Source of the DNA: Bordetella parapertussis
GTDB taxonomy: Bacteria; Pseudomonadota; Gammaproteobacteria; Burkholderiales; Burkholderiaceae_B
NCBI GenBank assembly: GCA_945872285.1
Contig: CAMBZR010000064.1
Span: 1 to 19,012 of the forward strand
Length of the DNA: 19,012 bases
Reading direction: 5' to 3'
Part shown: piece by piece, positions 7,541 to 14,890 of the stretch
Position numbering within the stretch: position 1 is the stretch's first letter
Layout of the letters: each line of letters starts with the position of its first letter
Notes under the pieces: model-generated
What the model was told of the DNA's origin: nothing
What the model saw: the letters and a program-made list of their open reading frames with translations, nothing else
The model's database searches: none
Translations under genes and position numbers: made by a program

Positions 7541-7584
7541 GCGCGCCCGATCGGGGCGTGTATCAGTTGCGTGTGCCTCAACTG
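7541..7584 (+). other. Two adjacent hairpins in the MaoC-CoA-transferase gap
   Basis: An 8-pair RNA stem (7541-7548 with 7554-7561, two G-U pairs) is built around the palindrome CCCGATCGGG. A second stem pairs CAGTTG (7564-7569) with CAACTG (7579-7584). No T-run follows either. They fill half of the 89-base gap and could slow read-through or shield the downstream start. Confidence 0.4.
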
Positions 7585-7615
7585 GGCCTGTATTCACTTC
7601 ACCAAGCAACAATCT

Positions 7616-8845
7616 ATGACAAACAGTCAAAGTCACAAAGCGGCCGAGCCACCCCGACTCGCGCCGTTAGCAGGGATACGAGTGCTAGATCTATCGCGCG
7701 TGTTAGCAGGCCCTTTCTGCACACAAAATCTCGCTGATCTGGGTGCCGATGTCATCAAGGTTGAGCGTCCGAAGCTCGGTGACGATACGCGCGCCTGGGC
7801 ACCACCCTACCTGAGAGATGAGGCGGGCAACGACACCAAAGAAGCTGCCTACTATCTCAGCACGAACCGCAACAAACGCTCGATCGAAATTGATCTGGCA
7901 AGCGAAGCTGGCATCGAGCTTGTCAAAGAACTTGCCAAGCACTGCGATATTTTGGTCGAAAATTTTAAGGTGGGCGGCCTCAAGCAATATGGCTTGGATT
8001 ACGAAAGTATGAAAGAGGCCTACCCAACGCTTATTTATTGCTCGATCACGGGCTTCGGCCAGACCGGACCTTATGCCGAGCGCCCAGGCTACGACTTCAT
8101 GATCCAGGGCATGGGTGGCTTGATGAGCATCACGGGTGAGCGCGATGATCTACCCGGGGGCGGTCCGCAAAAGGCAGGTGTCGCCGTGACCGACATCATC
8201 ACAGGCATGTATGCCTCGGTTGCGATTTTGGCTGCGATTCAAGAGCGTCAGCGCAGCGGCTTAGGGCAACACCTGGATATCGCTTTATTAGATTGCCACA
8301 TCGCGATGTTGGCGAATCAAAACCTAAACTACATGACCTCGGGCGTCGCGCCCACGCGTGCGGGCAACGCGCATCAAAACGTCGTGCCCTATCAGGTATT
8401 TAAAACGTCTGATGGCTTCATGATCGTCGCGGTCGGTAACGATTCGCAGTTCAGGGCGTTTTGCACCTCGCTTGGCATCGCACACTTTGGCGCCGACCCA
8501 AAATTTGCGACGAATCAGGCGCGCATTATTCACCGCGCCGAACTCATTCCCCTGCTTGAAGCGATTATGGCGGGTGGTGAGCGCGACGACTGGATCGCCA
8601 AACTGGAAGCTGTAGGCGTACCCTGTGGCCCGATTCAAACCATTGATCAGGTCTTTGCACACCCTCAGGTCATTGCGCGCGATATCTGGAAAAACATCCC
8701 TCACCCGACGGGGGGCTCAAGCCCCACGACGGCGAGCCCGATGAACTTCTCTGCAACGCCGGTTCAGTATCGCCGTGCGGCACCCACCTTGGGGCAACAC
8801 ACCGACGAGATATTGCACGAGATACTGGGCATAAAACGGCCCTGA
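7616..8845 (+). CDS. CaiB/BaiF-family (class III) CoA-transferase
   Basis: This enzyme of 409 residues moves CoA between acids, probably activating a carboxylate substrate. The N-terminus APLAGIRVLDLSRVLAGPFC and ADLGADVIKVERP are the family's CoA-binding Rossmann region. YLSTNRNKRSIEIDL, ENFKVGGL and SITGFGQTGPYAERPGYDFM follow. The aspartate in VAVTDIITGMYA (Asp193) aligns with the catalytic Asp of this family. The ATG at 7616 is chosen because it gives the usual family length. A GTG at 7571 in the same frame would add 15 untypical residues, and neither has a clear Shine-Dalgarno. The gene lies 89 bases after the MaoC gene on the same strand. In this setting it would feed the acyl-CoA dehydrogenase, hydratase and SDR steps. 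Formyl-CoA, succinyl-CoA or acetyl-CoA could be the donor; the sequence does not say. Confidence 0.92.
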   Translation: MTNSQSHKAAEPPRLAPLAGIRVLDLSRVLAGPFCTQNLADLGADVIKVERPKLGDDTRAWAPPYLRDEAGNDTKEAAYYLSTNRNKRSIEIDLASEAGIELVKELAKHCDILVENFKVGGLKQYGLDYESMKEAYPTLIYCSITGFGQTGPYAERPGYDFMIQGMGGLMSITGERDDLPGGGPQKAGVAVTDIITGMYASVAILAAIQERQRSGLGQHLDIALLDCHIAMLANQNLNYMTSGVAPTRAGNAHQNVVPYQVFKTSDGFMIVAVGNDSQFRAFCTSLGIAHFGADPKFATNQARIIHRAELIPLLEAIMAGGERDDWIAKLEAVGVPCGPIQTIDQVFAHPQVIARDIWKNIPHPTGGSSPTTASPMNFSATPVQYRRAAPTLGQHTDEILHEILGIKRP

Positions 8846-8885
8846 GTGTTATGAGCAATTAGCTTTCGCTATTGATCGCTCAGGG
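8840..8885 (+). other. Hairpin spanning the CoA-transferase stop codon
   Basis: CCCTGAG (8840-8846, containing the stop TGA) pairs with CTCAGGG (8879-8885). A competing TGAGC/GCTCA stem (8852-8856 with 8878-8882) shares the right arm. No T-run follows, so this is at best an atypical terminator or a mRNA 3'-end structure closing the SDR-MaoC-CoA-transferase unit. The rest of the gap up to 9039 holds only a weak promoter candidate. Confidence 0.35.
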
Positions 8886-8936
8886 GGACATGGATTGTTC
8901 AAAGTATGGCTCTTTTGCAAAGCGATCGTTTTCCGG

Positions 8937-8965
8937 TTGCTCAGGTCACAAGCCCAGATTAAAAC
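8937..8965 (+). promoter_or_regulatory. Weak candidate promoter of the hydrolase/ABC operon
   Basis: TTGCTC (8937-8942) and TAAAAC (8960-8965) are separated by exactly 17 bases; each matches consensus at four of six positions. It lies 74 bases upstream of the amidohydrolase start, in the largest gap before the long plus-strand gene run, so a promoter is expected here on layout alone. Confidence 0.3.
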
Positions 8966-9027
8966 ACTAGCGGCATCCTCTGTTTTACTTTACATTCGAC
9001 AAATCGCGCTTCATCCTAACCAACCGC

Positions 9028-9032
9028 AAGGA
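9028..9032 (+). promoter_or_regulatory. Ribosome-binding site deciding a GTG start
   Basis: AAGGA lies 7 bases before GTG 9040 but 13 before the in-frame ATG at 9046, which favours the GTG start for the amidohydrolase. Confidence 0.5.
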
Positions 9033-9039
9033 AAAAGTC

Positions 9040-10446
9040 GTGGCCATGCTTGTCGTCAAAACCGAATGGACGATTCTTTATATCGCCGGTCGCCACGTCC
9101 CCGTGCGCGATGTTGCACTGGTGGTTGAAAATAAGCGTATTGCGGCGATCACGACTTCGCCTCCCGCAGACGCGCAGACAATAGAACTTAAAGGCGGCAT
9201 TACCTTGCCCGGTTTTATCAATCTGCACAACCACACTATCAATGCACCACTCTTTCGTGGCATCGTCGACGATCTACCACGCAGCGCGATTGGCGAAAGC
9301 AAGGTTTACTCAATGCTTATGCCCATTGGTGGTCTGGCCGTTAGCTACCTTGAACCTGACGAACTAGAGTCGCTTGTAGCGCTCGGTCTTCTTGAAATTA
9401 TAAAGAGTGGCACCACCACGCTGCTCGATCAATTTCGACCTGTACAAGCCTGCATTTTAGAGCTCGCCAAACGATGGGGGCTCAGGCTCTATGGTGCACC
9501 CTACCTCTTTTCACCTACCGCTGCGGTTAGTGACGCAAACGTCGCGCGTGCAGCGCAAGGCAGCTTCGAAGGTGAAAGCGGTATCGCAACGTTTAATCAA
9601 CTATTTTCTCAATATGACCAAGGGGCTCAGGGCGGTGCTCGTGTCATTTTAGGGCCTCATGCCGCCGACTCGTGCGCCCCCGAGTTACTTAAATCCGTTA
9701 ATCAAATCGCGCTTGAACGCGAACTATTAGTCACCATTCATCTTGCCCAAAGTCAGGGCGAGGTCGATCGCGTCAAAGCAGAAAGAGGAATGGGAACCAT
9801 TGATTACATGGACTCTGTCGGCTTGCTCAGAGAGGGCGTAATCTTTGCGCATGGTGTACATCTTACTGACGACGAACTGCAACGTGTTGCGCAATCGGGT
9901 GCGAGCTTGGCGCACTGTCCGACAGTCTTTTTACGCGGAGGCAAGGCACCGCACTATGCTCACTTCTCGCGACAAGGTTTAAAAATAGGTATTGGTACCG
10001 ACGCAGAGAGAATGGATATTTTTTCGCAAATGCGTGCAAGTGGTTTTGCGTCTAAACAAGCGACGAGCGCAAGCCAAGGTGCAACCGCTGCCGAGTTACT
10101 CAATGCCGCAACGGTTCATGGCGCTAATGCACTTCGACGTCACGATCTGGGTCGACTTGAAGTGGGCGCCGCTGCTGATCTGATTATTATTGATGCAAAC
10201 AAGGCACACCTGCAACCCATTAATGACCCGATCCGTACACTTGTTTGGTACACCAGCGGCTCAGATATCGATACCGTTATGATTGATGGCAGGGTCATCG
10301 TTCGCAACGGCAAAGCGCTTGGGCTCGACGAGTCACTCATCATTCGCCAAGGAGCGGCTGCTGCGCAAAAGGTATGGAATGAAGCTCGCCGTCGCGGCCA
10401 CTTTCCAACAGAGGCTGAGCCGCTCAGAGAACAACATGGATATTAA
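9040..10446 (+). CDS. Amidohydrolase, TrzA/AtzA/SAH-deaminase-like
   Basis: This is a cytoplasmic metal-dependent hydrolase of 468 residues. A small beta-sandwich (about 1-55) leads into the TIM barrel with LPGFINLHNH (His63, His65). Later metal or catalytic ligands are His234 in TIHLAQ, His271/His274 in FAHGVHL and Asp321 in GIGTDA, then the C-terminal GAAADLIIID sandwich strand. The subfamily removes amino, chloro or similar groups from N-heterocycles such as triazines, guanine, cytosine or S-adenosylhomocysteine. An oddity is that the glutamate usually found in HxxE, which shuttles protons, is Gln237 (HLAQ). AHCPTVFLRGGKAP replaces the more usual HCPxSN segment. The chemistry may therefore differ from deamination. 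The gene leads a run of hydrolases and an ABC importer and overlaps the M20 gene by 11 bases. Confidence 0.88.
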   Translation: MAMLVVKTEWTILYIAGRHVPVRDVALVVENKRIAAITTSPPADAQTIELKGGITLPGFINLHNHTINAPLFRGIVDDLPRSAIGESKVYSMLMPIGGLAVSYLEPDELESLVALGLLEIIKSGTTTLLDQFRPVQACILELAKRWGLRLYGAPYLFSPTAAVSDANVARAAQGSFEGESGIATFNQLFSQYDQGAQGGARVILGPHAADSCAPELLKSVNQIALERELLVTIHLAQSQGEVDRVKAERGMGTIDYMDSVGLLREGVIFAHGVHLTDDELQRVAQSGASLAHCPTVFLRGGKAPHYAHFSRQGLKIGIGTDAERMDIFSQMRASGFASKQATSASQGATAAELLNAATVHGANALRRHDLGRLEVGAAADLIIIDANKAHLQPINDPIRTLVWYTSGSDIDTVMIDGRVIVRNGKALGLDESLIIRQGAAAAQKVWNEARRRGHFPTEAEPLREQHGY

Positions 10447-11689
10447 GCAGCAACTGCTCGCATGGATTGAACAAGACCGGGAAGAAATTATTCAATTTCT
10501 ATCGGAGTTTGTTGCGACGCCTAGCCCCAATCCACCGGGTGACACCACGGCTGCGGCGCAGTTTATTTTGCAGCATCTTCAAAAACACCAAGTGCCCGCA
10601 GAAGTGCGTGCGGCCAAAGACTGGTTGCCGAATATTGTGGGCAGCTTCGAAGCTGCCCGACCAGGTCGACACTTAGTTTTAAACGGCCATATTGACGTGT
10701 TTCCTGCAGGTGATTCTAAAAATTGGTCTCGAGACCCATGGAGTGGTGCGATCGAAAACGGAAAAATTCATGGCCGAGGTGTCGTGGATATGAAGTGCGG
10801 AACAGCCGCGTCGATCTGGACCTATATTTACCTTTATCGCTTACGCGAACGCTTAGCCGGGAAGCTTGCCCTCACCTGTGTATCGGATGAAGAAACGGGC
10901 GGAACCTGGGGCGCAAAATGGCTGATCGAAACGTTTCCGACTGAATTCGCGGGCGATTGCATGCTCAATGGAGAGCCCAGTGTTCCCAACATGGTTAGGT
11001 TCGGAGAAAAAGGGACTCTGCGCGTCGCCTTTGAAGTCAATACCCCCGGAGCGCACGCCGCCTACACCCATTTAAGCGATAACGCCATCAGAGTGGCAAC
11101 CGCACTCATTCACGATTTGTATAGCCTCGAAAATCTCGAGATCGAACAAGCGCCTGAAGTCAAGCGTGCCATTTTGAATGGTGCCGCAGCGATCAACGCC
11201 GGCCTAGGCAAGGGTGCATCCGACATACTCAACCGTATTACAGTGTGCGTTGGGGTCATTCAGGGTGGCATAAAAATCAACATCATGCCCGGACACTGCC
11301 GGCTGGAGGTCGACATCAGAATGCCCGTTGGGGCTACGCATACGGTTCTCATCGAACACATCGAACGGATTCTGACGCGCTATCCACAAGCGAAGTATTT
11401 TCCAATATGGACGCATTCTTGTGAACCGACCTACAGTCCGCCAGATCACGAGATGATGCAAATTCTAAAAACGACCGTCGTGGGCTTAGGCCTGCCTGAG
11501 CCCGCTGCAGCAGTGAGCCTTGGTGCGACTGATTCTAAGCATTGGCGACAATACGGTGTACCTGCCTATGTCTATGGCTGCCGCCCAACCAATATGGCTA
11601 AAGCTGACGAGCAAGTCGAGATTGAAGAGTACTTACACATCGTGCGCACACACGTGCTGGCAGCTGCGGCTTACTTAGAGTTTCGTTAA
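10436..11689 (+). CDS. M20-family metallo-amidase/peptidase (ArgE/DapE/CPG2-like)
   Basis: This is a two-domain zinc hydrolase of 417 residues. The catalytic domain has LNGHIDVFP (His85, Asp87), GRGVVDMKCG (bridging Asp118), DEETGG (Glu152 base, Glu153 metal) and GEPS (Glu180). A dimerisation domain of about residues 190-300 contains GAHAAYTHL, and the catalytic domain resumes with GATDSKHW. Family members hydrolyse N-acyl amino acids, dipeptides or carbamoyl amides. The last metal ligand, normally His in an N-x-H-x-x-DE context near the C-terminus, is not evident: the segment reads NMAKADEQVEIEEY. The ATG at 10436 lies inside the end of the amidohydrolase gene, an 11-base overlap pointing to coupled translation. 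An upstream in-frame start at 10283 would add 51 residues read from the amidohydrolase gene and is not credible. Confidence 0.88.
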   Translation: MDIKQQLLAWIEQDREEIIQFLSEFVATPSPNPPGDTTAAAQFILQHLQKHQVPAEVRAAKDWLPNIVGSFEAARPGRHLVLNGHIDVFPAGDSKNWSRDPWSGAIENGKIHGRGVVDMKCGTAASIWTYIYLYRLRERLAGKLALTCVSDEETGGTWGAKWLIETFPTEFAGDCMLNGEPSVPNMVRFGEKGTLRVAFEVNTPGAHAAYTHLSDNAIRVATALIHDLYSLENLEIEQAPEVKRAILNGAAAINAGLGKGASDILNRITVCVGVIQGGIKINIMPGHCRLEVDIRMPVGATHTVLIEHIERILTRYPQAKYFPIWTHSCEPTYSPPDHEMMQILKTTVVGLGLPEPAAAVSLGATDSKHWRQYGVPAYVYGCRPTNMAKADEQVEIEEYLHIVRTHVLAAAAYLEFR

Positions 11690-11731
11690 TACAAGGCCAG
11701 TCACTCTTTATCAAGATACAGGAGCCGTCAA

Positions 11732-12379
11732 ATGACTTTTTCTATTTTGGGACGCTGTGCGCGTACCGGCATGTTCGGACTGGTCGTCACGACATCGTCG
11801 CCCGCCGTTGGCTCGCGCTGCGGTTATGTTGCAGCGGGTGTTGGGGCTGCGTTGACACAAAATCGAACCGATCCACGCCTGGGACCTTTAGCGATCGATC
11901 TGCTCAAAAGAGAATACACGGCTAAACAAGCCATTGCGGCAATCGTTGCAGCGACACCTTATCATCGCTGGCGACAGCTGGCCTGCATTGATCGTCAGGG
12001 CGATACGGCTGCCTTTACTGGTGCGAGTGTCAAGCCTGAGCACAACGAGGCGCATGGATTGAACTGTGTCTCAATTGCGAATATTGTTCGGTCAACTGAG
12101 GTACCTGCAGCGATGGTGCAAGCGTTTGAGAACGATCAATCTGCCCCCTTGCCGGTACGTCTACTAGAAGCCCTCGAGGCTGGCGAGCGAGCTGGCAGCG
12201 AGTTTGTTCCCTTGGTCTCTGCAGCGCTTTTGGTGTCACATGAGCACGCGTTTCCATACGTCGACTTACGTGTCGACAGCGACGCCCAGCCTATCGCGCG
12301 ACTACGCGCGCTCTGGCAAGAATATCAGCCGATGGCAGATTTATACGTCACTCGTGCCATCGATCCAGATTCACTATAA
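11732..12379 (+). CDS. DUF1028-family putative Ntn-hydrolase
   Basis: This is a 215-residue protein matching DUF1028: MTFSILGRCARTGMFG at the start, then a VAAGVGAALTQNRTDPRLGP stretch, RWRQLACIDRQGDTAAFTG, LLEALEAGERAGSE and YVDLRVDSDAQPIARLR. The family is placed with N-terminal-nucleophile hydrolases on structure. Here residue 2 is Thr, which could serve as nucleophile once the Met is removed. No enzyme activity is established for the family. In the segment where DUF1028 proteins usually read QGN, this one reads IAN, so Asn is kept but Gln and Gly are not. AGGAG (11720-11724) stands 7 bases before the ATG, a strong site. The gene sits between two hydrolases and a peptide-type importer, so an amide-bond role is reasonable inference. 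Confidence 0.85.
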   Translation: MTFSILGRCARTGMFGLVVTTSSPAVGSRCGYVAAGVGAALTQNRTDPRLGPLAIDLLKREYTAKQAIAAIVAATPYHRWRQLACIDRQGDTAAFTGASVKPEHNEAHGLNCVSIANIVRSTEVPAAMVQAFENDQSAPLPVRLLEALEAGERAGSEFVPLVSAALLVSHEHAFPYVDLRVDSDAQPIARLRALWQEYQPMADLYVTRAIDPDSL

Positions 12380-12419
12380 AACACTCACTCAATATACGTC
12401 TTAACTACTGGAGAAAATA

Positions 12420-13916
12420 ATGAAACGCCTGCTTTACATAACGGTCTTAATCTTAGCGTTGAGCGCAATCGCCACAACTGCGCGAGCACAGGGCGCAATC
12501 CGCGTCGCAATTAGCACATCATTGAATCAACTCGACCCAGCCTTAACAACGATAGGCGATGAGTATGTTTATGTTCATCTCGTCTTCAATGGCTTGACCC
12601 GCATTGATCACAGTCTGAGCGTGAAGCCTGACCTTGCTGAGAGCTGGACAATGTCAGAAGATCTAAAAAAGTGGACCTTCAAACTCAAGCCAAATGTTAA
12701 GTTTCATCATGGCCGTGTGCTAGACGCCGACGACGTGGTCGCTACAATTAACCGTATTCTCGATCCAAAAACCGGATCGCGTGCGCGGTCTAATTTAGAC
12801 ATGATTGAGTCGGTCACGGCAATCGACGCGTTAACTGTGAGCTTCACACTCAAACTCGCGTACGCAGGCTTTGCTGATATTTTTGCTGATCGGCAACTCA
12901 GGATTATTGCAAAAGACCAGATCGCAAGCCTGTCGACGCAACCAATCGGTACTGGTCCGTTTATTTTTAAATCCTGGGCGCCCGGCGATCGTATGGAGTT
13001 GACCAAAAACTCTAATTACTTTGAAACGAATTTGCCCAAGTTAAGCGCAGTAACCATCAGGGTGATTCCTGAAGCCGCCGCGCGTATTGCAGCGCTCGAG
13101 TCAGGTGCAATCGATATCGTCTGGAACTTACCCTACGAATCAGTTGAGAAGCTTAAAAAAAATCCGACGGTTCGCGTGGATAGCGTATCGACGGCTACTT
13201 GGGATGGGATCATTATCAACAACGAACGTCCGCCCTTTAACGACGTGCGTGTACGTCGCGCACTCGCCCTGACCATTGATAAGGAAGCGCTCGTCGAACT
13301 TGCATTATTTGGCCAAGGAGCACCCACGCATAGTCCGATTCCTCCGAGCCATCCTTACTTCAATAAAAACATCGGCTTTAAGAGCCCAGATATTGCCGCA
13401 GCCAAAAAATTACTAACAGAAGCAGGCTACCCCAATGGTCTTGATGTCTCATTGCCTGTGCCACAAGAACGTGAACAGCGCGTTCGGTTAGGCGTTGCGG
13501 TCAGAGATATGGCTCGCGCTGCCGGCATTCGAATCAACGTCGAGCGGGTTCCGTTCGCTTCATACGCCGCCAATGTATCGGGGAAGGCGCAAATCTACAT
13601 CGATGGCTATTTTGCCCGACCAACAATCGACGCGGCGCTTTATCCATTTTTTCATTCGGCGGGCAGTTGGAATCGTCAACTTTGGCGTTTTAAAGACGAA
13701 CGCGCGGATAAAATTTTGGACGATGCCCGCAAAACTAACGACGAAGCCAGCCGCAAGGCCTTGTTTGAACAGTTTCAAACCATTGTCAGCGAATCAGTAC
13801 CTGGGGTCATAGCCTACTCTGCTGCGCACGTGAACGGTGTACGAAAGAGCGTTGAGAACTTCAAGTCGACTCCGATGCAGTGGTTGGAGCTCAAAGAGGT
13901 CAATTTAAGCAAATAG
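12420..13916 (+). CDS. ABC importer binding protein, peptide/nickel type (SBP family 5)
   Basis: This is a periplasmic binding protein of 498 residues with a signal peptide (MKRLLYITVL start, cut after ARA near residue 23). Family-5 hallmarks are LNQLDPALTTIGDEYVYVHL near the start, PDLAESWTMSEDLKKWTFKL, the signature KFHHGRVLDADDVVATINRI, PIGTGPFIFKSW, and VRVRRALALTIDKEALV in the middle. Relatives bind di- and oligopeptides, nickel complexes, glutathione, opines or other peptide-like compounds, so ligand identity is open. GGAG (12410-12413) lies 6 bases before the ATG. It is the first gene of a four-gene importer and follows the DUF1028 gene by 40 bases, so uptake and hydrolysis are probably co-expressed. 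Confidence 0.93.
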   Translation: MKRLLYITVLILALSAIATTARAQGAIRVAISTSLNQLDPALTTIGDEYVYVHLVFNGLTRIDHSLSVKPDLAESWTMSEDLKKWTFKLKPNVKFHHGRVLDADDVVATINRILDPKTGSRARSNLDMIESVTAIDALTVSFTLKLAYAGFADIFADRQLRIIAKDQIASLSTQPIGTGPFIFKSWAPGDRMELTKNSNYFETNLPKLSAVTIRVIPEAAARIAALESGAIDIVWNLPYESVEKLKKNPTVRVDSVSTATWDGIIINNERPPFNDVRVRRALALTIDKEALVELALFGQGAPTHSPIPPSHPYFNKNIGFKSPDIAAAKKLLTEAGYPNGLDVSLPVPQEREQRVRLGVAVRDMARAAGIRINVERVPFASYAANVSGKAQIYIDGYFARPTIDAALYPFFHSAGSWNRQLWRFKDERADKILDDARKTNDEASRKALFEQFQTIVSESVPGVIAYSAAHVNGVRKSVENFKSTPMQWLELKEVNLSK

Positions 13917-13933
13917 GTTTCAGGTCAAGCGTG

Positions 13934-14890
13934 ATGGGTTCTTATATTTTTCGACGACTGCTCGCAGTGTTGGCTGTCTTGCTTGCGGTATCTATCCTGG
14001 TATTTGCGATTTCATCGCTCTTGCCTGCAAACGTCGCCTATCTTATTCTTGGTCCGTTCGCCCCGCCCGAACAGGTACGCGTTCTTGAATTACGCTTAGG
14101 TCTGACCGACCCAATCTGGCAGCAATATTGGCGTTGGGCGAGCGGATTTCTCTCTGGCGACCTCGGCCAATCGATGTTGATGAATCGCCCAATTGCTCCT
14201 CTTTTAGTAGAGGCTATTGGCCATTCACTCATTCTCACACTGAGTTCCTTCGTCTTAATCGCCACGATTGGTGTCACCTTAGGCATCGTCGCTGCGCTGC
14301 ATCACGGCAAACCCCTAGATCACGGCGTGTCGATCATTACCTACCTCGGTGTGGCGGTACCAGAATTTTTCTGGGCGATTGTTGTGATCATGGTATTTGC
14401 GGGCTGGCTCGGCTGGCTTCCCTCCTCCGGTTATGAACCGCTTGCGAGTGGCTTCTGGCTTTGGGCCCAACACCTTATCGCGCCGACCTTAACGCTTGTC
14501 TTTGCTCACTTGGCTCACGTATCAAGATTGACTCGCTCAAGCATGATCGAAATCATGCAAAGTCCTTACATTATTGCTGCGCGGGCTAAGGGACTACCAG
14601 AGCGCATCATCGTCAGGCACCACGCTTTGCGTAACGCACTGCTACCAACCATCACCGTATTAGCTTTGGATTTTGGTCGACTAATGGGTGGCATCGTTGT
14701 CGTAGAAACCGTATTTGGCTACCCAGGGCTCGGTCGACTCATTGTCTTCTCGATCCAAAATCGAGATCTGCCCACCTTGCAGGCTGCAATCTTAGTCGTT
14801 GCCGCAATCTATGCTCTTGCCAATTTAACGGCAGACTTGCTGTACGCGCGGTTAAACCCAAAGATTCGTTATGGCAGAAATGTCTCCTGA
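13934..14890 (+). CDS. ABC importer inner-membrane permease, DppB type
   Basis: This is a six-helix permease of 318 residues. It starts MGSYIFRRLLAVLAVLLAVSILVFAISSLLP, the usual DppB first helix. The cytoplasmic coupling loop ARAKGLPERIIVRHHALRNALLP carries the conserved AxxKG...LRNALLP motif that docks on the ATPase. The C-terminal region ETVFGYPGLGRLIVFSIQNRDLPTLQA is typical. The ATG at 13934 has AGGT (13922-13925) 8 bases upstream; a start at 13880 would run through the binding-protein gene and is rejected. The gap to the binding protein is 17 bases. The end overlaps the next permease by 20 bases, so their synthesis is probably coupled. Confidence 0.93.
   Translation: MGSYIFRRLLAVLAVLLAVSILVFAISSLLPANVAYLILGPFAPPEQVRVLELRLGLTDPIWQQYWRWASGFLSGDLGQSMLMNRPIAPLLVEAIGHSLILTLSSFVLIATIGVTLGIVAALHHGKPLDHGVSIITYLGVAVPEFFWAIVVIMVFAGWLGWLPSSGYEPLASGFWLWAQHLIAPTLTLVFAHLAHVSRLTRSSMIEIMQSPYIIAARAKGLPERIIVRHHALRNALLPTITVLALDFGRLMGGIVVVETVFGYPGLGRLIVFSIQNRDLPTLQAAILVVAAIYALANLTADLLYARLNPKIRYGRNVS

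Noticed and set aside
10283..10435. Longer N-terminus for the M20 enzyme
   Set aside because: It would overlap the amidohydrolase by 164 bases, and the added residues are an out-of-frame reading of that gene.
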